DNA from: Cytauxzoon felis
Lineage: Eukaryota; Apicomplexa; Aconoidasida; Piroplasmida; Theileriidae
Length of the DNA stretch: 64,000 bases
Direction: 5' to 3'
NCBI GenBank assembly: GCA_020283715.1
Contig: JAIQCW010000214.1
Span: 1-64,000, forward strand
This document shows positions 1-13,469 of the stretch, in pieces (position 1 is the stretch's first letter; each line of letters opens with the position of its first letter). The notes beneath the pieces were generated by a model that ran no database searches, was not told where the DNA came from, and saw nothing but the letters and a program-made list of their open reading frames with translations. The translations under genes were made by a program, and so were the position numbers.

Positions 1-72
1 TTTTTTTTCTTTTATTACAATTTAAAATAAAAAAAACACCTATAGATTATCACTACGGAATTATTATCCGCT

Positions 73-3000
73 ATGATTTATGATGGTATACAATATAAAT
101 CAATCTCAAATCTATTAGGATTCAACTCTATACATGGTATCTTTATCAAAACACTCAAATCATACCTAATACATAAACACCAATCCATACCACTTCCACC
201 ACTACTTAATACACATAATCAATCCACTCCACACGAGGTTACCTCTACCTCTGTTCCACTAGGCGTTCCACCTGAGGTCCAATCCACACATCTTCTTCCA
301 CTAGGCGTGGAGCCTTCTCTAATTACCTCCCCCTCAAACTCCCAGAGATCGTTCTCGGGTAATCCATCTCCACCCGAGGTTACATCCAATACATCCTTAG
401 AACCATCTTCCATCATTCCCATGATGGATGATCCATCACAACCCTTCAATGATCCATCACTACCTTCATCACAATCCCTCGATACATGCATGATGGGTGA
501 TAAATATGATTATAGAAACAAGGGTGAGTTTGGATAAATTTTTTTTATAAATATAATATATAGATGAAAAACAATTATGTTTACTACAATCTACGGGGAC
601 AATTTTTAATATCACAGAAGATTTTAATCAATGGAATTGGACAATTAGATTATCAACCGAACATGGACGTAATAATGTACTTGAGGATGAGGATTCTATG
701 AGGATATTATTACAATTATTAATAGTATATTATTCAATTATATCATATCATGGAAATTGTAGTGCATTAACAAGTATAAATGTATTGGATTCTCTAGTAA
801 AATTTATTAGAATTAGGAATCCTATTTATACACCTGTTATTATATATGTAGTACAAGTATTAGAAGCATTATTAGATTATAATCAAACAGTATCACGTAT
901 ATTAAGAAATGATCTACAATTGTTTCATGTATTTACATCCAGATTACAATACGATATGTATCATATACAAAATTTTATACATTATAATAATAATGATTCA
1001 TTACTCTATAATTGGCCTCATGGTTGGGGATTACCTAAAATTACAGATGAAATTATACTCAGAACTTATTGGTTATATCAAAGTGAAATTAATGCTAAAA
1101 AATTTTTATTTAAAACAATTATTAAAGATATGTATTCTGTAACAAGACCTTATTCTAGTAGAAATGAAATTAATGATTATGATGTATTTGCATCAACAAG
1201 TCTAATGATACCAATCACAATGTCAATATTAAAAAATCCATCCTTCTATGGTTTAGGGATATATAGCTCTGTAATTACACTTATATTAGATACATTAGGT
1301 GAAGATCCTATATCACAAGATGAATTACATAAATTAGGTATAATCCCAACATTTTTAAATTCAATCAATGAAAATAATTTAAAATGTGAAGATTGCTTAA
1401 ATATAATACCTACAGCAATATGTGATCTATTCTTACATCGTAGTGGTCAAGAATATATGAAAAATAATAAATATGAATATGCATTAAAATTAATTGATAT
1501 TGTTGTTAAAAAAGATTTTGTATTATTTGATCGCTTTGGTGAAGTTGCATCTTCAATAGGTCTATCATTAGATACAATAGTCAGACATCATGAATCTGCA
1601 CATTCATTAATTATTAAAAGAATAATACAAGTTATGTATACATTATTACAAGAAGCATTACAATTTCCTAAATTTATACCCATTGATTATAAAAAATCAT
1701 TAAAAGAAACACAAGTACATCTTAATCAATTTTATAATTCATCTAATGATGTTACACTAGAAACCTTATCAATACTGGATAATTATAAACATTATCATTT
1801 CTATGTCGATCGTCTAGCCAATTTAGGTAAATTCCTCTCAAGCTTTCTATCTTTTGGACAAATTATCTCTTATTTTGTATCTTGTGATGGGGTTAAATTA
1901 TTAATTCAACTTTGTACTGTACATTGTCTACCACCCATGTTTTTACAAATCTATTCACAACATCCATTAGTTATTTTATTAAAATATATTACAACCAAAG
2001 CTGTCACACCTTGTATCATACATCTACATTCTATACTCAAACCATATTTAAATGATTTTACAATAATACAAATTAATAAAAGATTTATCAACCATTGGAA
2101 ATTACTACATGATATAAGCCATCTATTATTATTTATGCATAAAGATTCACCAAATTTATATCATAATGCATGCTGCGGAAAATTTCAAATCAATGTCAAT
2201 AATAATCTACTATCCACATGCGAAATGCATACCACAATCACTCAATACCTTACACTACTTTTATCAATAATCACAAAAATGCTCATCAATCTACACCAAT
2301 TCATCGGAAATTGCGATACAGGATCATACTCTATCCTATCCAATAAACACTATCCACATGAACACCCACAAATCAGAGCAATCAAAATATATAATAAAAA
2401 TAATACACAAACACAAAATGATAACTCAATATCCGCAAACGATCTCTTCTGGTCATCACAATGCAACTACGCTTATAGCCACCCAAACCCACTCTATCAT
2501 ACACACTCTCCACTCGAGGTTACCTCCACCGAAGGTTGTACGACCTCTGTTCGTCCTCCACCCGAGGTTACCTCTACCAACGGTCCAACATCTTCTCCAC
2601 TCGGCTCCACCGTTGGTCTTGCAGACGGCACTTCCAATTACCTATCCGTAAACGGTAATGCCACTCCCGGAGATCGTGGCGATGATGAAGTTGTAATGGA
2701 TATGACCTCAAGTGGAGTTAGTACTGGACCTCAAGTGGAACCCGAAGCTGATCTCAGGGAAGCGGAGGGGGAGGTAAATAGAGAAGCTGACGGCAGGACG
2801 ACTTCAGGTGGAAAGAAGAGTAATGATGTAACCTCGAGTGTAGATGTATCAATGAGTGATGAAATGGATATGGATATATTGATGGAGTTGGAGATGTGTA
2901 GATTGACATTATTGACGTGTAGATCATTGATTTTATCATTGAATGTATCGATAAATAGATCTATACAGCATATTGATGGAAATTCATGTCTAAGATATTA

Positions 3001-6000
3001 TATAATTGATAATTCATTATTGATTAGTAGATTGGTAGGGAGTATGATAAATGTTATACCATCGGTTAAGTTATGTAGAGGATCGGATGATATATTTATT
3101 AATGGTTTAGATTGTTTGAAAACAGCACGTTATATATTAGAAGTGGTTGAGATTGTTTATAAAATATGTATAAATGATAAGTATATGAATGAATTATATT
3201 TATTAACAACATGTGTATTTTCAGGTATTGGTGGAATAAATATGATGGCTAAAGTATTAGATTATTCATTATGTATTTATTTATCATGTGCGATTACAAT
3301 TGCAATAAAATTGAATCCTGAATTAACATTAGAAGATGTTATAGGTTATAATATTAAAAATAATTTAATATTATATAATTTTATATTATTAGTTGTTAAA
3401 TCATTAAATATTTATGATATTAAAATTATTAAATCATCATTAAATATATTTAATAAAGTTATACAAAATTGTCTTAATTTATTTAGTAAATTATGTAATC
3501 CAAAAATAATATTGGGTATTTCAACAGATAATATAATTTCTGAATTATGTTCAACATCATATATGACATCATATTTTATTAATAAAGAATTTATTGGATT
3601 TGGATATATGTTTAAACAAATTATATCTATTATAAGTATTACATGTTGGGGTTGGTTGAAATTTTTTAGTAATATGTATTCTATTGCTCCTAGTAGTAGT
3701 TGTGCTAGTATATATTTTTATATATCACATAAAATTATTGGTTCTATATTAAAAATACATACTTATATTTTAGATTATAATACACCATCTAGACAACAAG
3801 CACTTAATTTACATTTTGTAAAAGATAATAATGAATCTAGAGATATAAGATCTGATGATGATATTGGATTACAAAATAATAATAATATACGTAGACGAAG
3901 AAGACAACGTATTAGATCAAATAATCTATCAGATGATTTTGATATGGATAATAATGATAATATACAAAATTTAGAATCTATTAGATATCAATTATCCGAA
4001 ATGGGATTTAATGAACATGATATCTCAAATGCTATAGCACATTGCGGTTACTCTGATATCACCACACTCACAGATTGGATCATTAATCTAGGTGATTATA
4101 ATAATAACTTTGATACAAATATACTCAATAATACATATAATGAACTATTCAACTCCATCGCCATCAATATCAAAAACTCTAAACTCTTCAACTACTATCT
4201 CATAAACAATCCACTCGAAGTTAACTCCACCGAAGGTTGTACGAACTCTTCTCCACTCAGCTCCACCGTTGCTCTTGCAGACAGCTTTCCACCTGAGGTC
4301 CAATCCACATCTGTTCCACTAGGCGTGGTGCCTTCTTCCAATTACCTCCCCGTAAACGGTAATGCCACTCCCGGAGATCGTGGAGAAGGTAGTGATGGAT
4401 CATCCATCATGGGAATGATGGAAGATGGTGCTAAGGATGTGTTGAATATAACCTCAAGTGGACTACCCGAAAGTGATCTACGGGAACTTGAGGGGGAAGT
4501 AAATAGAAGAGCTGACGGCAGGACGACCTCAAGTGGAGACGTCAGGAATGTAACTTCAGGTGGAAGAGGTGTACTAAATTCGACCTCAAGTGGAGAACCC
4601 GAAAGCGATCCACGGGAGCTGGAGGGACAACTAAATAGAGGAGGCCGTCTGCAAGACAAGGTAAGGACCTCAGATGGAACTGCGAATGGCGAGACTACTT
4701 CAGGTGGAATGGATGAGGATATATTTGATATAGAGTTGTATGATATGGATATAGGTGTTATAGATGTAGAGATGCGTGATTGTATATTTGAATTGGTATT
4801 ACGTTTATTTAAGTATATACCGATATTATCTTGTAGTTTTTTTGAATTTTTTATGCGTTTATTTAGTTTACGTGTTGATTTTAAGGGTGGATTAATTTGT
4901 AATGAATATAATGAGAATTCTAATATATCATTATTGATTATATATATATATAATGAATTGGATATGATTTATAATGAATTTAATAATAATAATAATAATA
5001 TAAATATTATAAATGAGAATATGTTATCATTATTTAGTCCTATAATATTTATAAATGAATCAGATAGACAAATTGTATTAGATAAAATAATAAATGATAT
5101 AGAATATAAATATATAAATTATAATTATAAGATTGTAAAATTACATGAATATTTATTATCATTATTTTATTTATTATCATTATTATTAGGTGGTAGAGAA
5201 AATTTTACATATATTGCTATAGAAATAATAAAAAATCCTATTGAAATTATATATAAAATAATAAATTATTTTAAAAATTTAAGATTAGATGCATATAATT
5301 TAAAATTAATTTCATTTATAAATAATGGTATATTAAAAAAAATTGATAATTTATCAATTTTATTACCTGAATGGTGTTTAAATGATATTGAGGATAATAA
5401 TCTTATTATAAAATCTAATTATCAACTTATTAAATATGGTTTTTATAATTCATCTTTTATACCACAAATTATATTACCACCATTATTTTTTAAATATGCA
5501 TTTATATGTATTGTTGAATTAATGAATTATTATACATTATATGATTTAAATAATTTATATGGATTATATTCTATTTATAATAATATTAATATTCTACCAC
5601 TTTATATTAAGGATGATTTATTATTATTATCATTAAATATTATCGAATTATTCCCAGGATTAGATGGTGATTTAATATTATCATTACTCACTATAATTAA
5701 TAACATCACACAAGTGAATTGTAATACCATTCTCAAATATAGATGTATTACTGATGTAGGACCTTCCGAACGAAGTGAGGATCGAAGTAACGACGAACGG
5801 AGTGAGGAGGGAAGATCCGAGGAACGAGGATCTAAAGAGCGTAGCGATGTGAGGTTAAAGTATAGTGGGGATGCGAAGAATTTTCCACCTTTAGATGCGA
5901 AGAATTTTCCACCTGATGAACTTCATCTTCATCCTTCAGATGCAAGGTTAAAGTATAGTGAGGAACTTCATCTTCATCCTTCAGATGCAAGGTTAAAGTA

Positions 6001-9000
6001 TAGTGAGGAACTTCATCTTCCTCCCTCAGATGGAGGAACAAAGTATAAATTAGATGCATTAAGAGTGCTTTTAACAATTCCAAAAACAGGACAATGTAAA
6101 GGCATATTGAAATTAATCAGTAAAATCTTTTTAAATTGCCTAGAAAATAAACATGTACTCGAAAATGCAATTAAAGAAACCATCTTCAATACTTTAGAGG
6201 TTTGTTGAATTTTTTACATTAACCTATATAACAATTCAGAATAATAAATCCATACCACTTGAATCATTCTCTAAAAATATGCAACCATTCATACTCAAAA
6301 ATCCAAAATTATCCATCGAATTACTACAAAAATACGTAATTATCATCTCCAATTCAAATGAAGAAGATGATGAAAATAATAACAATAATTACTCTGTCAC
6401 ACTCAAAAATGACCTTAATCCACTCGAAGTTACCTCCACCGAAGGTTGTCCTCCACCTGAGGTCCAATCCACATCTGTTCCACTCGGCGTGGAGCCTTCT
6501 TCCAATTACCTCCCCGTAAACGGTAATGCCACTCCCGGAGATCGTGGCCGAAGTGAAGGTAGGGATGTGAGCGGAGTTAATACTGGACCTCAAGTGGAAC
6601 CCGTAGCTGATCTACGGGAAGCGGAGGGGGAAGTAAATGGAGGAGGCCACCACGGCGAGTGGAAGACCTCAGGTGGAACGGCTAGTGGAAAGACCTCAGG
6701 TGGAGATAAGGTTGTAACCTCAAGTGGAGTGGATATGACTTCGAGTGTTGTATATGAGTTGGATATTGCATCGATGGAGTGTGGTGAGTTATTATTATGT
6801 ATGATGCGATTATTATTGGAGTATATGCAATTGTATTGTAATATTCATGGTATGATTAAAATGGTGGGTGATGATGTGTTAAATAGTTATCCATATTCAT
6901 TGACGATGAATAGTATATTTTATTTGATTAATACGGTTTATTATAATTTTCCATTATCGGAATCATTTATGTATGGTGATGTATGTAGATTGGAGATACA
7001 ATTACCGAATAAAAAATTTCCATGGGTTGTTAATAATTTGGATACATTAAATATTAAATCATTGGTTGTATTTTTTACTGGATGTATATTTAATATGATT
7101 TGTGGTTTATCTTCGGCAAAAAATATGAGTAAGGATGATGATTCATTGCAGAAGATAATAATAAATGCATCTGAGAATCATACAAATACGTTATTAATTA
7201 TATCATCATCTAATCCTGATTTATGTATTGTTGTTATTGATGAGATTAATAATCTATTACAATCATTATTAGTATTAGATTTAACAGATTGTGGAGTATA
7301 TTTATTTCCAATGGCAATTTATGTTTTATGTAATTTATTATATCATTTATTACAAATGTCATTTTCTAAATTTAATAACATTCCTTCATCTGATGTTATA
7401 TGTCAATTGAAGAGATGTTTGAGTGATTTAATTAATAGAATGGATCTATCTAGAGATGAAACTCGTATATGTTGTACCTGTATTGTTCGTGTACTCATTT
7501 TATTAACTAGACCTAAAAAGATTGATGAAGTAGATGAAGATGGGGAGAGGGAAGAGGGGGGTGATGCTGAAGAGGAGGAGGAAGAAGAAGAAGGTGTAGA
7601 TTTACAATTAGAGGTTGAGGAAGTGGATGTATCATCAGATGATGATGTGGAGATGATTACGAGTGATGAGGAGGATGATGATGATTTATCTAGTGATGAA
7701 AATTCTGAAATGTTATTGACAGATACAAGTGATGTTGTTGATAATGTAGATGAGGATGATGAAGAGGAGGTTGAAATATCAGATGAAGAAATATCGGATG
7801 TAGATATGGCATTACCTCATCAAATTGATGAGAATTATACATCGGTAAATTATTCAGATTCAGCTTCTACATCAAGTATGGAAGATTTAGATGAAGAAGA
7901 TGAGGATGAAGATGATGGACCAAGGATTAGAATGATTGGTGAACTTGATGAAGTAGGTCATGTAGATGAGGATGAAGATTTAGGTGATGATGATGATGCA
8001 GAAATTTCAGATGATGATGAAGGTCAAGATGCTAATGAAATGGTTGATATAAATTTGGGTATAGATGAAGATGATGAATCATCATCTACTTCTTCACCTT
8101 CATCTATAAATGATGGAGACAGAAATAGAAATGAAATTAATACATCTACAGTACCAATAAATGAATCATTACAACAATTTTCATTTGTAGATGATTCAAA
8201 TCTAATTGGTTTAAATGATTATTCAGATGAAGAAGTAGAAGTAGTAGAAGAAGATGATTCATCATCAAGAAATCCAAATCATACTATTCATATAGAAATT
8301 CAATTTGGTAATAATCAAAGTACTGTAAGATATCTCAATAATACAAATAGAACACAACCAATTAATGATGAACATCTTTCTAATGGTATAGTATCTAATG
8401 TATTAAAAGATACAACATGGTCTATCAATGGTGATTTAGATATACCCATTAAACATCCATTATTACCACCCAATAAAAAAGATTCTATAAATAATATACC
8501 TTCTATCAATACCATCAAATTCATCAAGAAAAATATCACAAAAATACATACATTATCACAAAATGCCAATCCACTCGAGGTCCAATCCACACCACCTGAG
8601 GTTACCTCCACCGTAGGTCGTCTTGCAGACAGCACTCCACCCGAGGTCCAATCCAACTCTCTTCCACTCGGCTCCACCGTTGGTCTTGCAGACAGCTCTT
8701 CCAATTACCTATCCGTAAACGGTAATGCCACTCCCGGAGATCGTGGCGGAAGTGTAGGTGTAGATGGAAGTGGAATGAATAATAGTACAGGACCTCAAGT
8801 GGAACCCGAAAGTGATCTACGGGAACTTGAGGAGGATGTAAATAGAAGAGCTGACGGCAGGACGACCTCAAGTGGAGACGTCAGGAATGTAACTTCAGGT
8901 GGAAGAGGTGTACTAAATTCGACCTCAAGTGGAGAACCCGAAAGTGATCTACGGGAACTTGAGGGGGAAGTAAATAGAAGAGCTGACGGCAGGACTACCT

Positions 9001-12000
9001 CAAGTGGAGACGGCATGACTTCAAGTGGAGTTGAGGATATACGATTGGATCCTATTGATGTAGACATTGATATAAATGTATCTGATTTGGATACTATACA
9101 ATTATCATCTGGTATAGATGAGAATAGGGGATTGAGGATAATATCGGATGCATTAGGTATTGGTTATAATGATTTATTTAGATTGGCTAATATGGATCCA
9201 GTTGTATTGAATGAATTACCATTTGATATGAGGGATGAGATTATATCACAGCAATTGAATACTATTAATGTAGATGAGGTTGCATTGATTAGAGAATCAA
9301 GATTGAATAGTGGTTTAATAGTTGTTGATGAGAATAGAATACCACCTGCTAGGAATCAATTACAATATTTAGAATCTCTTCCTAGAAGTTTAAGGCTTGA
9401 GGTTATTAGATCATTATATGGTGAAGGATCAAATGAAGCTATAGAAATTAATGATGCATTAGATTTAGATGGTGATAATGTTAATTTTATGGCAGCATTA
9501 TCACCTACATTACGTAATGAAATATTACATGGTACTACACGAGATTTTTTAGATACATTATTAATTGATGATGATGGGAATAATAATACCCAACAATTAT
9601 CATCATCATCATCTAGAAATAGATTATTAATTGATGATAATAATAATACTTCATCTTCATCTAGACGTTTTAGAAATATAAATAGAAATCATTTAGAATC
9701 ACAAAGATTGACACAAAATTCTGGTGTAACATTAGGTTTTATAATTGGTGAGATTAGAGGTAATGGTAATAATATGAGAAGATTAACAGGTCATTCTAGA
9801 TTTAGGAATAATATTAATAGAAGAATATCAAATTCTAGTTTATATAGTAGATTTAATGATATGAATTCAAGAATTAATGATGGTAATAATAGAATACAAG
9901 AATTTGGATTAAATACAAATGATATATTAGTAGTATCAGATAATGGATTGAATAGATTAAGAACAACATCATCTACAAATGGTATAAATATATTAAATGA
10001 TAATCAAACATTAGGTATAATAAGAAATAATAATACAACTAATATAGATACTAGAATATTACAATCAATACCACATTTAATAAATACATTTGAATCAAAT
10101 AATAATAGAAATTTAAATACAATAGATATAATAAATCAATATGAAAATGATATAAAATATGATTATATAATTGAAAATATAATAAAATTATTACCAAAAT
10201 CATCATGTAATATAAATAATATAATAATTACAAATTTAAATAGTAAAAATATTATATTAGATTTATTAAAATATATAAAATGTGATTTAAATTTAATTAG
10301 TATATGTAAAATATTTTTTTTAAAATCTGATATTAATAAAAAATTATTATTTAAATTATTATATAATTTAATATCTAATGGTGGTTTAACATCTGATTTA
10401 TTATTAAAATTATTATTATTTATAATACATTCTTCTATATTAAATATTGATTATAAATCTAATTGTAATGAAATTAATGATAAATTTTTTTATATATGTC
10501 CTAAAATTTGTAATTTAAAATATAATATATTCCAATCTAAACAATCTATATCATCACAAATTATATCTTTAGATTTAAATTCTAAATCATCAAATGATAC
10601 ACCACATATTTTCAATAATAATAATAATAATAATGTAAATCTAAATCATATATCATCATGTTATATCTCATCTGAAAAAGTATTAGAACAATTAAGAAGT
10701 ATATTAATCGCATTACCTAATACAATCTTATTCTTCTCTAAACCCATCAATAATATTATCAATAATGATATACATGAAACCAAACGTAAAAAAAAGAAAA
10801 GCATTATACATGATTCTAATCATAATACTATACTCTACCCCATCAACTTTCTATTCTATGCACTCTCTACCAATCTATTCCAATCATCAATCAAACATAT
10901 GAACCATCTTATCATGATCATACATAACCTCATCGTCAATCAAGATTCAAACAATTGTAAACAATCTTATATTAATACTCCACTCGAAGTCCAATCCAAC
11001 GAAAATTGTACGAACTCTTCTCCACCTGAAGTTATCTCTACCAACAGTCCAATCTCTCTTCATCCTGCCGTCAGCTCTCCACCTGAGGTTACAGCCTCGC
11101 GTTCTCTTGCAGAGAGCTCTTCCAATTACCTCCCCGTAAACGGTAATGCCACTCCCGGAGATCGTGGCGGAAGTATAGTCACTGGACCTCAAGTGGAACC
11201 CGAAAGTGATCTACGGGAACTTGAGGGACAAGTAAATAGAAGAGCTGACGGCAGGACGACCTCAAGTGGAGAACCCGCAGCGGATCTCAGGGAAGCGGAG
11301 GGGGAAGTAAATAGAGGAAGCCGTCTGCAAGACAAGGAAAGGACCTCAAGTGGAGATGGCAAGACGACCTCAGGTGGAAAGACTTCGAGTATAAATTTAC
11401 TGATAATAAATACGTTATCGATGGATTCATTGGGATCATTTATGGATATGTATACATCATGGAGTTGTAATAGTAATTGGTTACAATATTGTAATAGTAG
11501 GGAGGGTAATAATCAGATTGTGATAGCTCAGATAATTGGTATGATATATAAGAATAAATATTCGATGTATATATCTGAGATATTGAATGATAGATGTATG
11601 AAATTGATTGATATGATATGTAATAAATTGGATTATTATTCGAATGATTTTAATGGTAATATATCATTAGATGTAGAGATTGAATTTATGATTATAACAT
11701 TTATGAGAGTGATTTTATTAGTTTATGATTTATTTTCAGAAGCATATAAGATTGATGATAATATAAGTAATGTAAAGATGATGAATGAATTTTATTGTAA
11801 AATATCATTAGATAAATTATGGTTATCATTAGATTTGATATTATCTGTATTGGATTTATCAGCATCACCTACATTTAAATTATATGATAATATAGAATCA
11901 TATACTATGGAATCATTAAGAATATTAATACCATTAATTGAAGTTTATTTATTAATAACTAGAGTTAATATATCTATAGATTATAATTTGAAATGTATTA

Positions 12001-13406
12001 CACAACTTGATGATACTATATCTATGATAAATTTTGATATAGATATTGGTGATGAAGATAAATTAACATCAATATTATCTGATGTTGTAGATTATAATTT
12101 AGATGATGATTCATCACATTTAGATATATGTAAAAGTCATTTAAATTTATTATATTTTGTTGAAAGACATAAAAAAGTAATAAATTTACTTGTTAAACAA
12201 ACACCATCATTATTAAATAGTGGTTTACAATCAATTATTAGATTAGCACCTATATGTTTAAATTTTGATATTAAACGTCAATATTTTAGACAAAAATTAA
12301 AAGAAAAACGTCAAGGTGAAAGATTAGAATCAATAAAAATTAATGTTAGAAGAGAACATGTATTTTTAGATTCATATCATCAATTAAGATTAAAAACTGG
12401 TGAAGAAATGAAAGGTAAATTATCTGTTTCATTTGGTGGTGAAGAAGGTGTAGATGCTGGTGGTTTAACTAGAGAATGGTTTACTATATTATCTAAAGAA
12501 ATGTTTAATCCAAATTATGGATTATTTAGGCGTGAAGGTATGAAAATGGAATTTAATCATCCAAATCCATTATCTGGAATTAATCCAGATCATTTGAATT
12601 TTTTTAAATTTATAGGACGTGTTATTGGTAAAGCTGTATATGATGGTCATCATATGGATGCATATTTCTGTAGATCATTCTATAAACATATGTTAGGACG
12701 TAAAATTACACCTGCTGATGCCGAATCTGTTGATCCACAATTCTTCAAAAATTTAACCTCTATAAATGAATGCAAATTAGAAGATTTAGGTCTTGAATTA
12801 TATTTCAGTACAGAAATTGATGAATTTGGTAAAATAAAAGTTATCGATTTAATACCAAATGGTAGAAATATACCCGTAACCGATGATAATAAACATAAAT
12901 ATATCAAACTTTTATGCAGACATAAAGTCACAAATGGTATCAAAGAACAATTAGATGCATTCATGACCGGTTTTAGAGAATTAATCTCTCCAGAATTAAT
13001 CTCAATCTTCGATGATCGAGAATTAGAATTATTAATCAGTGGTATACCAACCATCGATCTCAATAATATGAAACAAAATGTCGAATATGTAAACTATACC
13101 GAAAATAGCCAACAAATTATCTGGCTTTGGGAAATTTTAGCCGAATTTGATCAAAATCATCTTGCCGCCTTTCTACAATTTGTCACAGGTACCAGCAGAG
13201 TCCCAATCGGAGGATTCAAAAATCTAATGGGAATGAGAGGACCACAACGAATATCTATTCATAAAACATTCGGTGATGATAGATTACCAACCGCACATAC
13301 ATGCTTCAATCAACTCGATCTACCCGCTTATACACACAAACACCTACTAGAATCGAAATTACTACAAGCCATACTAGAAGGAAAAGAAGGATTCGGATTT
13401 GTATAA
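73..13406 (+). CDS. HUWE1: Giant HECT-type E3 ubiquitin ligase (HUWE1/Tom1/UPL1 family)
   Basis: Exons 73-523, 564-6199 and 6240-13406 join in phase through two 40-nt GT-AG introns, giving about 4417 residues, close to human HUWE1. A UBA-like domain lies near residues 1286-1330 (RYQLSEMGFNEHDISNAIAH). A long Asp/Glu region lies near 2459-2702, as in HUWE1. The HECT domain runs from about 4062 to the end, with catalytic Cys4384 in PTAHTCFNQLDLP, 34 residues from the C-terminus as usual. The family forms a ubiquitin thioester on that Cys and transfers ubiquitin to substrates. Six palindromic repeat insertions (about 770 residues, roughly 17 percent of the protein) and one tandem repeat interrupt the helical N-terminal body. 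The frame is open from base 46 just after an AG, so an upstream exon outside the window is possible and Met at 73 is only the first visible start. The HECT call is firm; the N-terminus is not. Confidence 0.95.
220..478. repeat. Palindromic modular repeat copy 1, inside HECT ligase exon 1
   Basis: GC-richer block in frame in the ligase. It carries forward modules ACGAGGTTACCTC, CCACCTGAGGTCCAATCC and CACTAGGCGTGGAGCC, then the CTCCCAGAGATCG module, and ends with the near-palindromic module around 418-435 (GATGGATGATCCATC). It encodes PPEVQST- and [17 protein letters not shown] peptide. The same modules recur in all later copies. Confidence 0.85.
2508..2842. repeat. Palindromic modular repeat copy 2, inside HECT ligase
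   Basis: In-frame insertion at about residues 798-911. The left half has CCACTCGAGGTTACCTCCACC and CACCCGAGGTTACC. The centre encodes NYLSVNGNATPGDRG. The right half has reverse-complement modules such as ACCTCAAGTGGAG and CTGACGGCAGG. By hand count the 240 nt at 2221-2460 holds 17 G and 63 C, and 2881-3120 holds 53 G and 15 C. Confidence 0.9.
4206..4712. repeat. Palindromic modular repeat copy 3, inside HECT ligase (longest copy)
   Basis: In-frame insertion at about residues 1365-1533. It contains the centre NYLPVNGNATPGDRG, the GATGGATCATCCATC module, and a repeated right-half unit of the type [20 protein letters not shown]. The right half is internally duplicated. A related right-half block recurs almost unchanged in copy 5, which suggests recent exchange between copies. 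Confidence 0.9.
5755..6045 (+). repeat. Separate tandem coding repeat in HECT ligase
   Basis: In-frame tandem units unlike the palindromic family. An Arg/Ser/Glu-rich stretch (ERSEDRSNDERSEE) comes first, then two DAKNFPP units, then a 15-residue unit DARLKYSEELHLHPS present twice in near-identical form with a third degenerate copy. Unit length is 45 nt, so the frame is kept at any copy number. It falls at about residues 1880-1976, just before the 6200-6239 intron. Confidence 0.85.
6416..6745. repeat. Palindromic modular repeat copy 4, inside HECT ligase
   Basis: In-frame insertion at about residues 2088-2198, opening with CCACTCGAAGTTACCTCCACC and CCACCTGAGGTCCAATCC, centre NYLPVNGNATPGDRG. 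The right half carries GACCTCAGGTGG and AACCTCAAGTGGAG. It lies 180 nt after the 6200-6239 intron, in a linker before the next helical region. Confidence 0.9.
8566..9033. repeat. Palindromic modular repeat copy 5, inside HECT ligase
   Basis: In-frame insertion at about residues 2804-2961. The left half has CCACTCGAGGTCCAATCC and GTCTTGCAGACAGC, the centre is NYLSVNGNATPGDRG, and the right half has two tandem blocks of [20 protein letters not shown] type. The right half closely matches copy 3. Confidence 0.9.
10974..11392. repeat. Palindromic modular repeat copy 6, inside HECT ligase
   Basis: In-frame insertion at about residues 3608-3745. Left modules include CATCCTGCCGTCAGC and CCACCTGAGGTTAC, centre NYLPVNGNATPGDRG. 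Right modules include GCTGACGGCAGGACG, the reverse complement of a left module, and CCGTCTGCAAGACAAGG. It lies upstream of the HECT domain. Confidence 0.9.
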
Positions 13407-13469
13407 CATCAACATAATCTAATTACCTACATTATATCCATCTATACACTTTATATTATGAAGTTTATT

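Noticed and set aside
219..491. Minus-strand open frame overlapping repeat copy 1, and similar ones at 4342-4659, 8795-9067 and 10947-11192
   Set aside because: They arise because the repeat modules lack stops on both strands. They are confined to the repeats and lie antisense to a conserved ligase.
5832..6083. Minus-strand open frame over the tandem repeat
   Set aside because: It is the shadow of the repeated unit in the ligase coding frame.
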